Assembly (NCBI RefSeq): GCF_900104665.1
Contig: NZ_LT629969.1
Span: 715,716-779,715, forward strand
Direction: 5' to 3'
Length of the DNA stretch: 64,000 nt
Source: Traorella massiliensis
GTDB taxonomy: Bacteria; Bacillota_I; Bacilli_A; Erysipelotrichales; Erysipelotrichaceae
In this document: one piece after another, positions 24,909 through 32,966 of the stretch
Layout: each line of letters opens with the position of its first letter
Position numbering within the stretch: the stretch's first letter is position 1
Notes under the pieces: generated by a model
What the model was told of the DNA's origin: nothing
Database searches by the model: none
The model's input: only the letters and a program-made list of their open reading frames with translations
Made by a program: the position numbers and the translations under genes

Positions 24909-25764
24909 AGGAACGATTATAAAAAATATATCGAATCAGTATGAAGTGCTTTTTGACAATGGCGAAATTCATGTTTGTGTTGCCATGGGAAAAGTACGTC
25001 TTGATAAAAAACCGCTGGTAGGAGATCATGTCATGGTGGAAACATTTGAATCACAGTACGGTATTCAAAAGATTCTTGATAGAAAGAATTATCTGACACG
25101 TCCTGCGATTGCCAATGTGGATCAGGCACTGATCGTTATGTCCAGCATTGAACCGGATTTTTCAACGACACTTGTGGATCGATTGATCTTTTTGATTTCA
25201 TTAGCGGACATTGAGCCTGTGTTATGTGTTACTAAAATGGATCTTGTCAAGGAAAATGATGAAATCTACTCTTATATTGAAGATTATAGAAAAAGCGGTT
25301 ATCGTGTTTATACGACAGGCAAAGATTTTGATGAGTCAGAGATCATCGCATGCTTTGAAAATAAAATTACGGTGTTAACAGGACAAAGTGGTGCTGGTAA
25401 AAGTTCTTTATTGAATCGTATCAATCCTGAATTTCAGCTGCATACGCAAAAAACCAGCAAAGCTTTAGGACGTGGTAAACATACGACTCGTCATTGCGAA
25501 TTATTTGCGATAGGAAATGGCTGGGTAGCAGACACACCGGGCTTTTCTTCTCTTGATTTTTCACGAGTTGATCTTTTAGAATTAAAAGATAAAATCTTAG
25601 ATTTTAAAATTGATGAAGAATGTCGTTTTAGAAACTGTGTTCATTTGGATGAACCTGATTGTGCTATAAAAAAAGCTGTTCAGGATGGAAGAATTTCTTC
25701 TATTCGTTATCAGAATTATAAAGATGTAGCTATGCTGATCAAACAAGGAAAAAGGAGTTACTGA
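24901..25764 (+). CDS. rsgA: Ribosome small-subunit GTPase RsgA
   Basis: A 287-residue circularly permuted GTPase that helps 30S maturation. An N-terminal OB fold is followed by the permuted motifs: TKMDL (G4) before GQSGAGKSSLLN (G1, about 161) and DTPGF (G3). The C-terminal zinc finger shows CRFRNCVHLDEPDCAI. Full length and coupled to prkC. Confidence 0.95.
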   Translation: MNKGTIIKNISNQYEVLFDNGEIHVCVAMGKVRLDKKPLVGDHVMVETFESQYGIQKILDRKNYLTRPAIANVDQALIVMSSIEPDFSTTLVDRLIFLISLADIEPVLCVTKMDLVKENDEIYSYIEDYRKSGYRVYTTGKDFDESEIIACFENKITVLTGQSGAGKSSLLNRINPEFQLHTQKTSKALGRGKHTTRHCELFAIGNGWVADTPGFSSLDFSRVDLLELKDKILDFKIDEECRFRNCVHLDEPDCAIKKAVQDGRISSIRYQNYKDVAMLIKQGKRSY

Positions 25765-26423
25765 TGAGAAAAATAGAAATTGCCCCTAGTGTACTTTCAC
25801 TGGATTATTCAATTTTTGAAAAACAATGTGCAGATCTAAATCAAAGTTTAGCCAATTACCTTCATTTTGATGTCATGGATGGACATTTTGTACCAAACCT
25901 TACCTTTGGTCCGGATATCTTAAAAGGTTTTAGAAAAGCTTGTCCGGATATGATCTTAGATGTGCATTTGATGATAGATCATCCAGACATGTTTGTTGAA
26001 TCTTTTGTGAAAGCAGGTGCTGATTTAATCACCTTTCATTATGAAGCCTGTACAAGTCATGATGAAATTAAAAAAATATTAGAAAAAATTCACTCTTATG
26101 GCATAAAAGCAGGGCTTGTCATCAAACCAAAAACGGATGCACAGGTTTTATTTGATTTTCTTGATCAATGTGATCTGATACTTATCATGTCAGTAGAACC
26201 AGGATTTGGCGGTCAAAAATTTATGGAAAGCTCTTTAGATAAAGTAAAAATCTTACGTGAAAGAATTGATGCATATGACTTGCCTTGTCTGATTGAAATT
26301 GACGGGGGTATCAATGATGAAACAGCTATTTTGGCTAAAAAAGCAGGAGTTGATGTCTTGGTAGCAGGAAGCTATGTATTTAAAGGGGATATTCAAAAAC
26401 AAGTGAATGAACTGTTAAAGTAA
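25764..26423 (+). CDS. rpe: Ribulose-phosphate 3-epimerase
   Basis: A 219-residue TIM-barrel epimerase of the pentose phosphate pathway, interconverting ribulose-5-P and xylulose-5-P. Conserved blocks: APSVLSLDY, HFDVMDGHFVPNLTFGP, DVHLMI, MSVEPGFGGQKF and EIDGGIN. It shares one base with the end of rsgA. With gnd at 44337 it belongs to the same pathway. Confidence 0.95.
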   Translation: MRKIEIAPSVLSLDYSIFEKQCADLNQSLANYLHFDVMDGHFVPNLTFGPDILKGFRKACPDMILDVHLMIDHPDMFVESFVKAGADLITFHYEACTSHDEIKKILEKIHSYGIKAGLVIKPKTDAQVLFDFLDQCDLILIMSVEPGFGGQKFMESSLDKVKILRERIDAYDLPCLIEIDGGINDETAILAKKAGVDVLVAGSYVFKGDIQKQVNELLK

Positions 26424-26432
26424 AACATATAT

Positions 26433-26454
26433 AACGTCTATCTTGGGCGTTTTT
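26433..26454 (+). terminator. Terminator of the prpC-prkC-rsgA-rpe unit
   Basis: AACGTC and GGCGTT (one T-G pair) with a 7-base loop and TTTTC. Confidence 0.6.
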
Positions 26455-26484
26455 CTATGGTTACAAAATATGAAAGCTAACATG

Positions 26485-26523
26485 TAAAAAAGAAGCATTT
26501 ATCAATGGAAAATGCTTCTTTTC
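26485..26523 (-). terminator. Bidirectional terminator between rpe and rqcH
   Basis: GAAGCATTT and AAATGCTTC pair, with an A-run on the left (T-run for the minus strand) and TTTTC on the right, so it serves rqcH and backs up rpe. Confidence 0.8.
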
Positions 26524-26537
26524 TATGAGATGCGATA

Positions 26538-28175
26538 CTATTTTTTATAGGTATCCAATAATTCAATTACCTTTTTTTCATCTGGGTCGATATATATCGT
26601 TTTATAACTATTCATTAAAGCTTGTCCAATGGCTTTTCCTTTGGCTTTTTTCAGATTCTTGATCTTGGTATAAGCGACTGGCACACTGCTGGAATCTTTA
26701 CCTTGTGAGTAATAACTTGCCAGCATGGCACAGGTACGGATGATTTCTTCGGATAGTTCATCACATTGTACGATGACATGAGCACCATGATAATCAAGCG
26801 TATGGAACCACCAGTCCTCTTTTCTTGCAAAGTGGAAAGTCAGATAATCATTTTGAAGATTGTTTTTTCCAATATAAATATTATTTCCTTTAAAATTTAA
26901 CGTAATAAAGTGAGGAAGAGCATTCTTTTTAGGTTTACGGATATTCTTTTGAATACGAAGGTAACCGTTTTTTTCTAATTCACTGCGAATTTCTTTAGCG
27001 TCATCAAAGGAAGCATATTCAAGCTGGGATTGAAGCAGGGTGAAATATTCAATTTCTTTTTCACAAAGATCGATCTGTTTGGCTACTTCTATTTGAGCTG
27101 TCTTGCTTTTTTTATATTTTTGATAGTATTTTTTAGCGTTATATTTAATATCATATTTCACATCTAATGGAATATGGATCATTTGACCTGTTTCAAAATC
27201 TTCTAAATCAACAGCTTCCATTTTCTGCGGATACTGATAACTGTAAGCATAAAGTAAATCACCATAAATACGATAATGATCGCAATCGTTTGCTAATGCG
27301 AGGGTTTCTTTTAGTTTTTTTAGTTTCGAAGTATTTTTATGCAATTCTTTTTTTACGACCTTATATAGATCACCACTTTGTTCACGGATTCTTTCTTTTT
27401 CCTGAGCATGGTAATAGACAACATCAAATCCACGCATTAAAGGATAAACACTGAAAGAAGAATGAAGATGTTTCAGTTCAATACAGTGAAACTGATTTTC
27501 TTTTTCATACACATAGAGCGATTCACTGTTTTCTAACTCATTCATGATATCTCTAAATGATTCATGATTGTGAAGGCGATAGATAAATTCTCTAGAAAGC
27601 AGTGGTGAAAAGCCATGAAACTGTTTCGAAAGTGATTCATCACAGTTAAAATCTTCTTCTAAAAAAGGATCTTTTTTTTCAAATTGGGTAGGAAGCGTAA
27701 ATTCCATACCTGGGAAAATAGGACGAATATTATTCTCAAAAGGGGGAATCCGCTTAAGAGCATCTATGATCCTGTTATTTTCTACTAAGACTAGATTGGC
27801 ATATTTACCCATCAGTTCAACATAGAGATGGTAAGTATGCGGATCACTAAGATCATCATAAGCGATGATTTCAAAATCTAAGATACGATCTAATCCAAGC
27901 TGTCTGATCGATATGATCATGCCTCCATCAATATATTTTCTTAGAACCATGCCGAAATTACCGGCAACAGCCGGACTTTGATAGTTTTCATTTGTCAGAT
28001 TAATACGATTGTACTGTGAATGAGTAGAAATCATCAGTTTACAGTTTTTCGCTTTGCTTCTGATATAAAACAACATTTCATGTTCACTGACCTGGGAACA
28101 TTTATTGATTTTCATGGGTGTCATCTGTGATAAGTTTTCCTGCAGCTTATGCAGCAATAATCCATCGAGTGCCAT
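26538..28175 (-). CDS. rqcH: Ribosome quality control factor RqcH (NFACT family)
   Basis: A 545-residue NFACT protein, often annotated as fibronectin-binding protein. In Bacillus RqcH binds stalled 50S subunits and directs alanine tailing of nascent chains. The NFACT-N domain starts MALDGLLLHKLQENL; a coiled coil with helix-hairpin segments covers about residues 260-400; the NFACT-R domain shows NNIYIGKNNLQNDYLTFHFARKEDWWFHT and HGAHVIV. It stands alone on the minus strand, divergent from gmk. A YlmH/RqcP partner is encoded at 13362. Confidence 0.92.
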   Translation of the reverse strand: MALDGLLLHKLQENLSQMTPMKINKCSQVSEHEMLFYIRSKAKNCKLMISTHSQYNRINLTNENYQSPAVAGNFGMVLRKYIDGGMIISIRQLGLDRILDFEIIAYDDLSDPHTYHLYVELMGKYANLVLVENNRIIDALKRIPPFENNIRPIFPGMEFTLPTQFEKKDPFLEEDFNCDESLSKQFHGFSPLLSREFIYRLHNHESFRDIMNELENSESLYVYEKENQFHCIELKHLHSSFSVYPLMRGFDVVYYHAQEKERIREQSGDLYKVVKKELHKNTSKLKKLKETLALANDCDHYRIYGDLLYAYSYQYPQKMEAVDLEDFETGQMIHIPLDVKYDIKYNAKKYYQKYKKSKTAQIEVAKQIDLCEKEIEYFTLLQSQLEYASFDDAKEIRSELEKNGYLRIQKNIRKPKKNALPHFITLNFKGNNIYIGKNNLQNDYLTFHFARKEDWWFHTLDYHGAHVIVQCDELSEEIIRTCAMLASYYSQGKDSSSVPVAYTKIKNLKKAKGKAIGQALMNSYKTIYIDPDEKKVIELLDTYKK

Positions 28176-28222
28176 AATACCTCCATTTCCATGATATTAT
28201 ACCACAAATAGGAAAAACTTAA

Positions 28223-28251
28223 TTGACTTTCTCTGTGTTTGTTACTATAAT
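28223..28251 (+). promoter_or_regulatory. Sigma-A promoter of gmk
   Basis: TTGACT (28223-28228), 17 bases, TATAAT (28246-28251). The RBS GTGGGGG and ATG 28275 follow. Confidence 0.85.
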
Positions 28252-28274
28252 TGAACCATATTAGTGGGGGTATT

Positions 28275-28838
28275 ATGAAAAAAGGATTACTTATTATTGT
28301 CAGTGGACCAAGTGGTGTTGGAAAAGGTACAGTAAGAGAATACTATATGAAAGATCCTTCATTGAATCTGACCTATTCCATTTCTATGACAACACGTGCA
28401 CCTCGTGAAGGCGAAAGGGACGGGGTTGATTATATTTTTATTTCGCGTGATGAATTCGAACAGAAGATCAAAGAAGGAGAATTTCTGGAATGGGCTGAAT
28501 TTGTCGGCAATTACTATGGGACAAGCATCAAACAGGTAGAAAAGCTGCGTGAGGAAGGTAAAAATGTCGTCCTTGAAATAGAAGTACAGGGAGCAACGAT
28601 CGTAAAAGAAAAATGTCCGGATGCAATTAGTATTTTCATAATTCCGCCATCTATGGAAGAACTCGAAAAACGAATTCGTGGACGTCGAAGTGAACCTGAG
28701 GAAATTATCCAGCAAAGACTCGCAAAAGCTTCACAGGAGCTCAAACTTGTAGGAAATTATAAGTATGTTGTCTGCAATGATGATCCGGAATTAGCTGCGG
28801 AAGTTATTGGACTTATAATAAAAAGAAATCAGAATTAG
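28275..28838 (+). CDS. gmk: Guanylate kinase
   Basis: A 187-residue GMP kinase (ATP + GMP to ADP + GDP). P-loop GPSGVGKGT, then SMTTRAPREGERDGVDY (GMP binding), EFLEWAEFVGNYYGTS and EIEVQGA. I use ATG 28275; an upstream TTG at 28251 overlaps the -10 box and cannot be the start. It has its own promoter and terminator. Confidence 0.95.
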   Translation: MKKGLLIIVSGPSGVGKGTVREYYMKDPSLNLTYSISMTTRAPREGERDGVDYIFISRDEFEQKIKEGEFLEWAEFVGNYYGTSIKQVEKLREEGKNVVLEIEVQGATIVKEKCPDAISIFIIPPSMEELEKRIRGRRSEPEEIIQQRLAKASQELKLVGNYKYVVCNDDPELAAEVIGLIIKRNQN

Positions 28839-28860
28839 CAGGCGAATCCTGCTTTTTATA
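28837..28860 (+). terminator. Terminator of gmk
   Basis: GCAGG, loop CGAAT, CCTGC, TTTTT; starts at the gmk stop codon. Confidence 0.8.
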
Positions 28861-28874
28861 TAGAGGAGTTTATC

Positions 28875-29792
28875 ATGAGAGAGTGTTCAAGAGAAATCTT
28901 AAATAAATATCAAATACGAAAAACAAGGAAACAGAAAGATGTTTTTATTGATTATTTAAATCAGGAAATCAAAAAGCTTGGTTTTGAGATGGTTGTTGAA
29001 GAAGGAGGTTTCTTTAAAAGCCGTAATCTTGTTGTAGGAGATGTAGAGAAAGCAGAAGTGATTTTGGGAGCCCATTATGATACTTGTGCACAGTTACCTT
29101 TTCCTAATTTTTTAACACCTAAAAATATACCGATATATATATTATTTAATCTTATCATTGTGGCTATCATATTTATCTTAGAGTCTGTTTTAGGATTCAT
29201 CCTGTATTCATTAACTCAAAATAACGTGGTCGTTTCTTTAGGAAGTCTTATTTTTTGTTTTGGTTTAATTTATATGCTGCTTGCAGGTAAAGCTAACAAA
29301 CATACCGTCAATGATAATACTTCTGGTATTATCACACTTTTAGAAGTAATGGGTGAATTAGATGAAGAAATGAGAGAAAAAGCTGCTTTTGTCTTTTTTG
29401 ATCATGAAGAAATAGGTCTTTTTGGTTCGATGAAATTTGTGAAAAATCATAAAAAAGCTCTTGAAGAAAAATTGTTGATCAATTTTGATTGTGTATCTGA
29501 TGGTGATCATTTCATGTTTATTCTAAATAAGAAGGCTCAAAAATATACTTCTATGTTTGAAGAAGCTTTTCAATGTACTACCAAAGAAATCATCGTTACA
29601 AGATCCTCAAATACGCTTTATCCTTCTGATCAGCTTAATTTTAAATGTTCAGCTGGTGTAGCTGCTTTTCATAAAAATAAATTCATTGGTTATTATATTT
29701 CCCGTATTCATACGAAAAAAGATGTAATGATGGATGAAAAAAATATCGATATTTTAAAAGAGGGAACAGTAAAACTGATTGCGAGGTTTTAA
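28875..29792 (+). CDS. M28-family zinc peptidase with two inserted membrane helices
   Basis: A 305-residue M28-type aminopeptidase. Zinc-site motifs are in order: GAHYDT (about 70), NDNTSG (about 152) and DHEEIGLFGS. Between the first and second motif, residues about 88-140 contain two strong hydrophobic segments (YILFNLIIVAIIFILESVLG and VVSLGSLIFCFGLIYML), so the enzyme core is membrane-tethered by an insertion rather than by its ends. No signal peptide. The RBS GAGGAG precedes the ATG. The substrate is unknown. Confidence 0.8.
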   Translation: MRECSREILNKYQIRKTRKQKDVFIDYLNQEIKKLGFEMVVEEGGFFKSRNLVVGDVEKAEVILGAHYDTCAQLPFPNFLTPKNIPIYILFNLIIVAIIFILESVLGFILYSLTQNNVVVSLGSLIFCFGLIYMLLAGKANKHTVNDNTSGIITLLEVMGELDEEMREKAAFVFFDHEEIGLFGSMKFVKNHKKALEEKLLINFDCVSDGDHFMFILNKKAQKYTSMFEEAFQCTTKEIIVTRSSNTLYPSDQLNFKCSAGVAAFHKNKFIGYYISRIHTKKDVMMDEKNIDILKEGTVKLIARF

Positions 29793-29839
29793 GTAGATTC
29801 AATTTTGTGGTACAATAGAGATAAACAAGGAGGTATATG

Positions 29840-30655
29840 ATGAGAACTTGTGAAAAATGTAAGAAAGTTTTTAATGATGATATGAATTATTGTCCTTATT
29901 GTGGTGAGAAATACCATGATTATCATGAGGACTTGAAAAATGTAATGGATGAACTTTTTGATGAGGAACAAAATCCTTCTGAAGATAAGAAAACAGAAGT
30001 TGAAAAAACACAGCCTATTTATGTAGAAAAGGTAAAAGAAGAGAAACCACCTGTTTCAAGAGTTGAAAAGCAAAAGAAACTGAAAGAAGAAAAAGAAAAT
30101 AACATTTTGAATAAAATTTTACTCGTACTAATTGTACTTCTTGTGGTGGTATTTCTAGGCGGCGGTTATTTTATAGCGAAAACATATCTTTTTCCTACAA
30201 ATGAACCAGTCGTGAATGAAGATGTGCCAAGTGAAAATGAGGATAACCAGCAAGAAGAAGATGAATCAACACCTTCACAGCCAAATGAAGATGAAAATGA
30301 TACCCAGCAAAATGAGAATGAGTCAAATAAAACAACACCAGATACACCTGTCAATGTGATCGATGAAAACATGGAAGGTGAAAATGTAACGATAACAGCA
30401 ATCCAGGCTTCTGATGAAAATGGGCAGACACGTTTGGATATTACATGTGAGTCTAAAACTACAGGTGAAATTTATTTAACTGATGGTGGTTCTTTGAACA
30501 TTGGTCCTATTCAATTAAGAGAAGGAAGTAATTCTTTTTATTTCACTTTAGGCATCAATGAAAATGCTCAGTATACACTCTCATTCCAGTATGAAGGTGG
30601 ACAAGATCAAATGACGATCACTTATGATATGATCATGAATGCAATAGCGGAATAA
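29840..30655 (+). CDS. Zinc-ribbon membrane protein, unknown function
   Basis: A 271-residue protein. The N-terminus is a zinc ribbon (CEKCKKVF, 14 residues, CPYCGEK), followed by a charged Lys/Glu-rich stretch, one membrane helix (about residues 95-117, ILLVLIVLLVVVFLGGGYFI), an Asp/Glu/Asn/Gln/Ser/Thr-rich outside linker and a beta-rich C-terminal domain of about 100 residues. Of two adjacent ATGs I take the second (29840), 6 bases from AAGGAGG. This zinc-ribbon-plus-helix-plus-outside-domain layout is common in Firmicutes, but no function can be named. Confidence 0.75.
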   Translation: MRTCEKCKKVFNDDMNYCPYCGEKYHDYHEDLKNVMDELFDEEQNPSEDKKTEVEKTQPIYVEKVKEEKPPVSRVEKQKKLKEEKENNILNKILLVLIVLLVVVFLGGGYFIAKTYLFPTNEPVVNEDVPSENEDNQQEEDESTPSQPNEDENDTQQNENESNKTTPDTPVNVIDENMEGENVTITAIQASDENGQTRLDITCESKTTGEIYLTDGGSLNIGPIQLREGSNSFYFTLGINENAQYTLSFQYEGGQDQMTITYDMIMNAIAE

Positions 30656-30696
30656 GAGAAATAGCTGCAAGATTTCTATTGATAGAAGATATTCAT

Positions 30697-30747
30697 AAAA
30701 ACTCTGTTTGATACAATATAATTATTGTTTAAACAGAGTTTTTATTT
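30697..30747 (+). terminator. Terminator after zinc-ribbon protein
   Basis: AAAACTCTGTTT and AAACAGAGTTTT pair around a 22-base loop; T-rich tail TTATTTG. Confidence 0.75.
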
Positions 30748-30830
30748 GTAGAATTTAACGATTTATAGTGTTATTTATGGAATTTTCCTTGGATTGTTAA
30801 GCTATCAGGTTTCATTATTAGCGAAAGATT

Positions 30831-30857
30831 AAAAAAACTCCTTTATTAAAAGGAGCT
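30831..30857 (-). terminator. Terminator of the AKR-HAD minus-strand unit
   Basis: On the minus strand CTCCTTTT, short loop, AAAGGAG, then seven T. It abuts the aldo/keto reductase stop. Confidence 0.8.
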
Positions 30858-31708
30858 TAGAAATTTACTGTATCCGGATCTTTAGATTCACCACAGCATC
30901 CTTTGAGTGAAGCAATCATCTCAACATCTTTTTGATCTAGGGTGAAATCAAAGACTTGAGTATTTTCTTTGATGCGTTGTGGAGTAACCGATTTAGGTAA
31001 TGGCAAAAAGCCCATTTGCAGACTCCAGCGAATACATATCTGTGCAACTGAACGCTGATATTTATCTGCGAGCTGTTTCATTTGATCGACTTCAAAGATA
31101 CGTCCAGTTCCTAAAGGACTGTAGGCTTCGCAAAGAATGTTGTGATCCCTGCACCATTGAGTAAGTTCATCCTGTGTTTCTCCTGGACAAAGACGTAGCT
31201 GATTGACCATTGGCATGATCGTTGCATTTTTCATAAGTGCTTCAAGATGATGAATTCTAAAATTGCTGACACCAATAGCACGAATACGTCCAGCTTTATA
31301 TAAATCTTCCATTGCTTTCCATGTCTGAGCATTGTATTTTTCCCAGTTATCACGGAAAAATACAGGATTTGGCCAGTGAATGAGATATAGATCAAGATAA
31401 TCTAATCCTAACTTATTCAAAGATTCATTGAATGCCGCAATCGTTTCATCATAGCCACGAACAGTATTCGCTAATTTAGTTGTGATGAAAAGCTCTTCAC
31501 GTGGAATACGAGAAGCTTTGATGCCACGTCCCACACTTTCTTCATTGCCATAAGCAGCTGCTGTATCGATGTGACGATAACCTTCTTCAATAGCACAGCG
31601 AACACTTGTTTTGGCAACTTCGCCATCAGGTGTTTGCCATGTTCCAAAGCCAACACAAGGGATTGCAACTCCGTTTACAAGCTGATAAGAATCGTTTAAA
31701 TGTTTCAT
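30857..31708 (-). CDS. Aldo/keto reductase
   Basis: A 283-residue NADPH-dependent aldo/keto reductase of the 2,5-diketogluconate reductase type. Seen: GFGTWQTPDG, the catalytic DTAAAYGNEE (Asp, Tyr), LDLYLIHWP (catalytic His) and the cofactor-binding PKSVTPQRIKEN. The start is ATG at 31708 (MKHLNDSY) with AGGAGG just before; the longer frame to 31762 would run into the HAD gene. It lies 10 bases after the HAD hydrolase gene, in the same unit. Confidence 0.92.
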   Translation of the reverse strand: MKHLNDSYQLVNGVAIPCVGFGTWQTPDGEVAKTSVRCAIEEGYRHIDTAAAYGNEESVGRGIKASRIPREELFITTKLANTVRGYDETIAAFNESLNKLGLDYLDLYLIHWPNPVFFRDNWEKYNAQTWKAMEDLYKAGRIRAIGVSNFRIHHLEALMKNATIMPMVNQLRLCPGETQDELTQWCRDHNILCEAYSPLGTGRIFEVDQMKQLADKYQRSVAQICIRWSLQMGFLPLPKSVTPQRIKENTQVFDFTLDQKDVEMIASLKGCCGESKDPDTVNF

Positions 31709-31718
31709 AATTTCCTCC

Positions 31719-32582
31719 TTAATCAAGATATTTCTCACATTCAGCAATGACGCCATCTTCATGGTTTGTATATTTGGAAATGATCTTAGCTCTTTTTAAG
31801 GCACGTTTTGTACCATTTTTCATTGTAATGCCAATACCGGCACTTAAAAGTAGGGGTTCATCATTTCCTGAATCACCAAAAGCAATTACTTCATTTAAGG
31901 TAAAGCCATTTTCATGGGCAATTGTTTCGACAGCATGTTTTTTAGAAACGCTTTTATGAGTGATTTCAAGTGAAACACTATTGACTGGATAATATGCAAA
32001 AGTATCAGGATATTTTTCTTCAAGCAGATGAATCCATTTTTTCTGATTTGAAGGTGTACCGATGACACATATTTTTACGATATCTTCTTGAATCAGATGA
32101 ATAAGCTCTTTTTCAAAAATTGTTTCATCTAGTAAATGAGCGGCATAAGATAGCTGACGTATACCTTTTTCATTTAAATGATGACAGCTTTTTTGAATAC
32201 CATTCATGATATGTTTACTAACAGAAAGGTGATAGGTGCCATTGATCTTGACATATTGCATCAAATGACATTTTTTGGCCAATTTGATACAATCACGTGC
32301 AATTTCACTGGGAATACCACTGAAATGGAAAGTGGTTTGAGCTGCCATATCGACAATTTCATAGCCATTTCCACATACAGCATAGCCATGGTATTCATCT
32401 AATTTTAATTCTTCCGCAAAGCGTCTTACTTCTTTAAAATAACGTCCGCTTGCTAAGGTAAGCAGATAGCCTTTTTGCTGATAGGCAATCATTTTTTCAA
32501 CAGTATTTGAAGATAAAACCTTATGATTATTCAATAAGGTTCCATCTAAATCACATACGATCATTTTAATTTTATTTGACAT
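31719..32582 (-). CDS. HAD-superfamily hydrolase, Cof type
   Basis: A 287-residue Cof-type phosphatase. Motif I CDLDGTLLN with nucleophile Asp, motif II LASGR, motif III Lys in SKKHAVE and motif IV FGDSGNDEPLL are all present, with the C2-type cap between. Substrates in this subfamily are sugar phosphates or cofactors. It overlaps the end of the DUF6440-like gene by 11 bases. Confidence 0.92.
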   Translation of the reverse strand: MSNKIKMIVCDLDGTLLNNHKVLSSNTVEKMIAYQQKGYLLTLASGRYFKEVRRFAEELKLDEYHGYAVCGNGYEIVDMAAQTTFHFSGIPSEIARDCIKLAKKCHLMQYVKINGTYHLSVSKHIMNGIQKSCHHLNEKGIRQLSYAAHLLDETIFEKELIHLIQEDIVKICVIGTPSNQKKWIHLLEEKYPDTFAYYPVNSVSLEITHKSVSKKHAVETIAHENGFTLNEVIAFGDSGNDEPLLLSAGIGITMKNGTKRALKRAKIISKYTNHEDGVIAECEKYLD

Positions 32583-32892
32583 TTTTTCTCCTGCCTCTTT
32601 TTATTTTTACGGGTTTTATCGTTTCAATTTCCTCCTCTTCTTTTCTTTCACAGATGAGGTCTTTTTCTTCGATCACGACCGTTTTTTTACGGATAGAATC
32701 CGGATGAGGGGTTATGTGATGACATAATAAAGGCTTGCCGTTTTCATCGATTAAAGGTGTACAGCTACAACCGCTGCCTTCCTGATGAAGAAGATATTGA
32801 ACATGGGTCTGAGTATCGACAAGGACTTTATCGACAGCATGCATATCATTCTGATAGATTTCAGTAATAATAAAACGTTGTTCTTTTTTCAT
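32572..32892 (-). CDS. DUF6440-like small protein
   Basis: A 106-residue protein. The first 65 residues fit the DUF6440 pattern (KVLVDTQTHVQYLLHQEG, then TPLIDENGKPLL); the C-terminal 40 residues are a charged Glu/Lys/Arg tail (KIKRGRRKNVK), longer than usual. First gene of the minus-strand unit, divergent from priA. Function unknown. Confidence 0.65.
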   Translation of the reverse strand: MKKEQRFIITEIYQNDMHAVDKVLVDTQTHVQYLLHQEGSGCSCTPLIDENGKPLLCHHITPHPDSIRKKTVVIEEKDLICERKEEEEIETIKPVKIKRGRRKNVK

Positions 32893-32966
32893 AACGCTAC
32901 CTCGTTTTTTTAGATTTTACGATTATATTATACTGAATTTATGGTATGATGTATACGGTGAATTTC

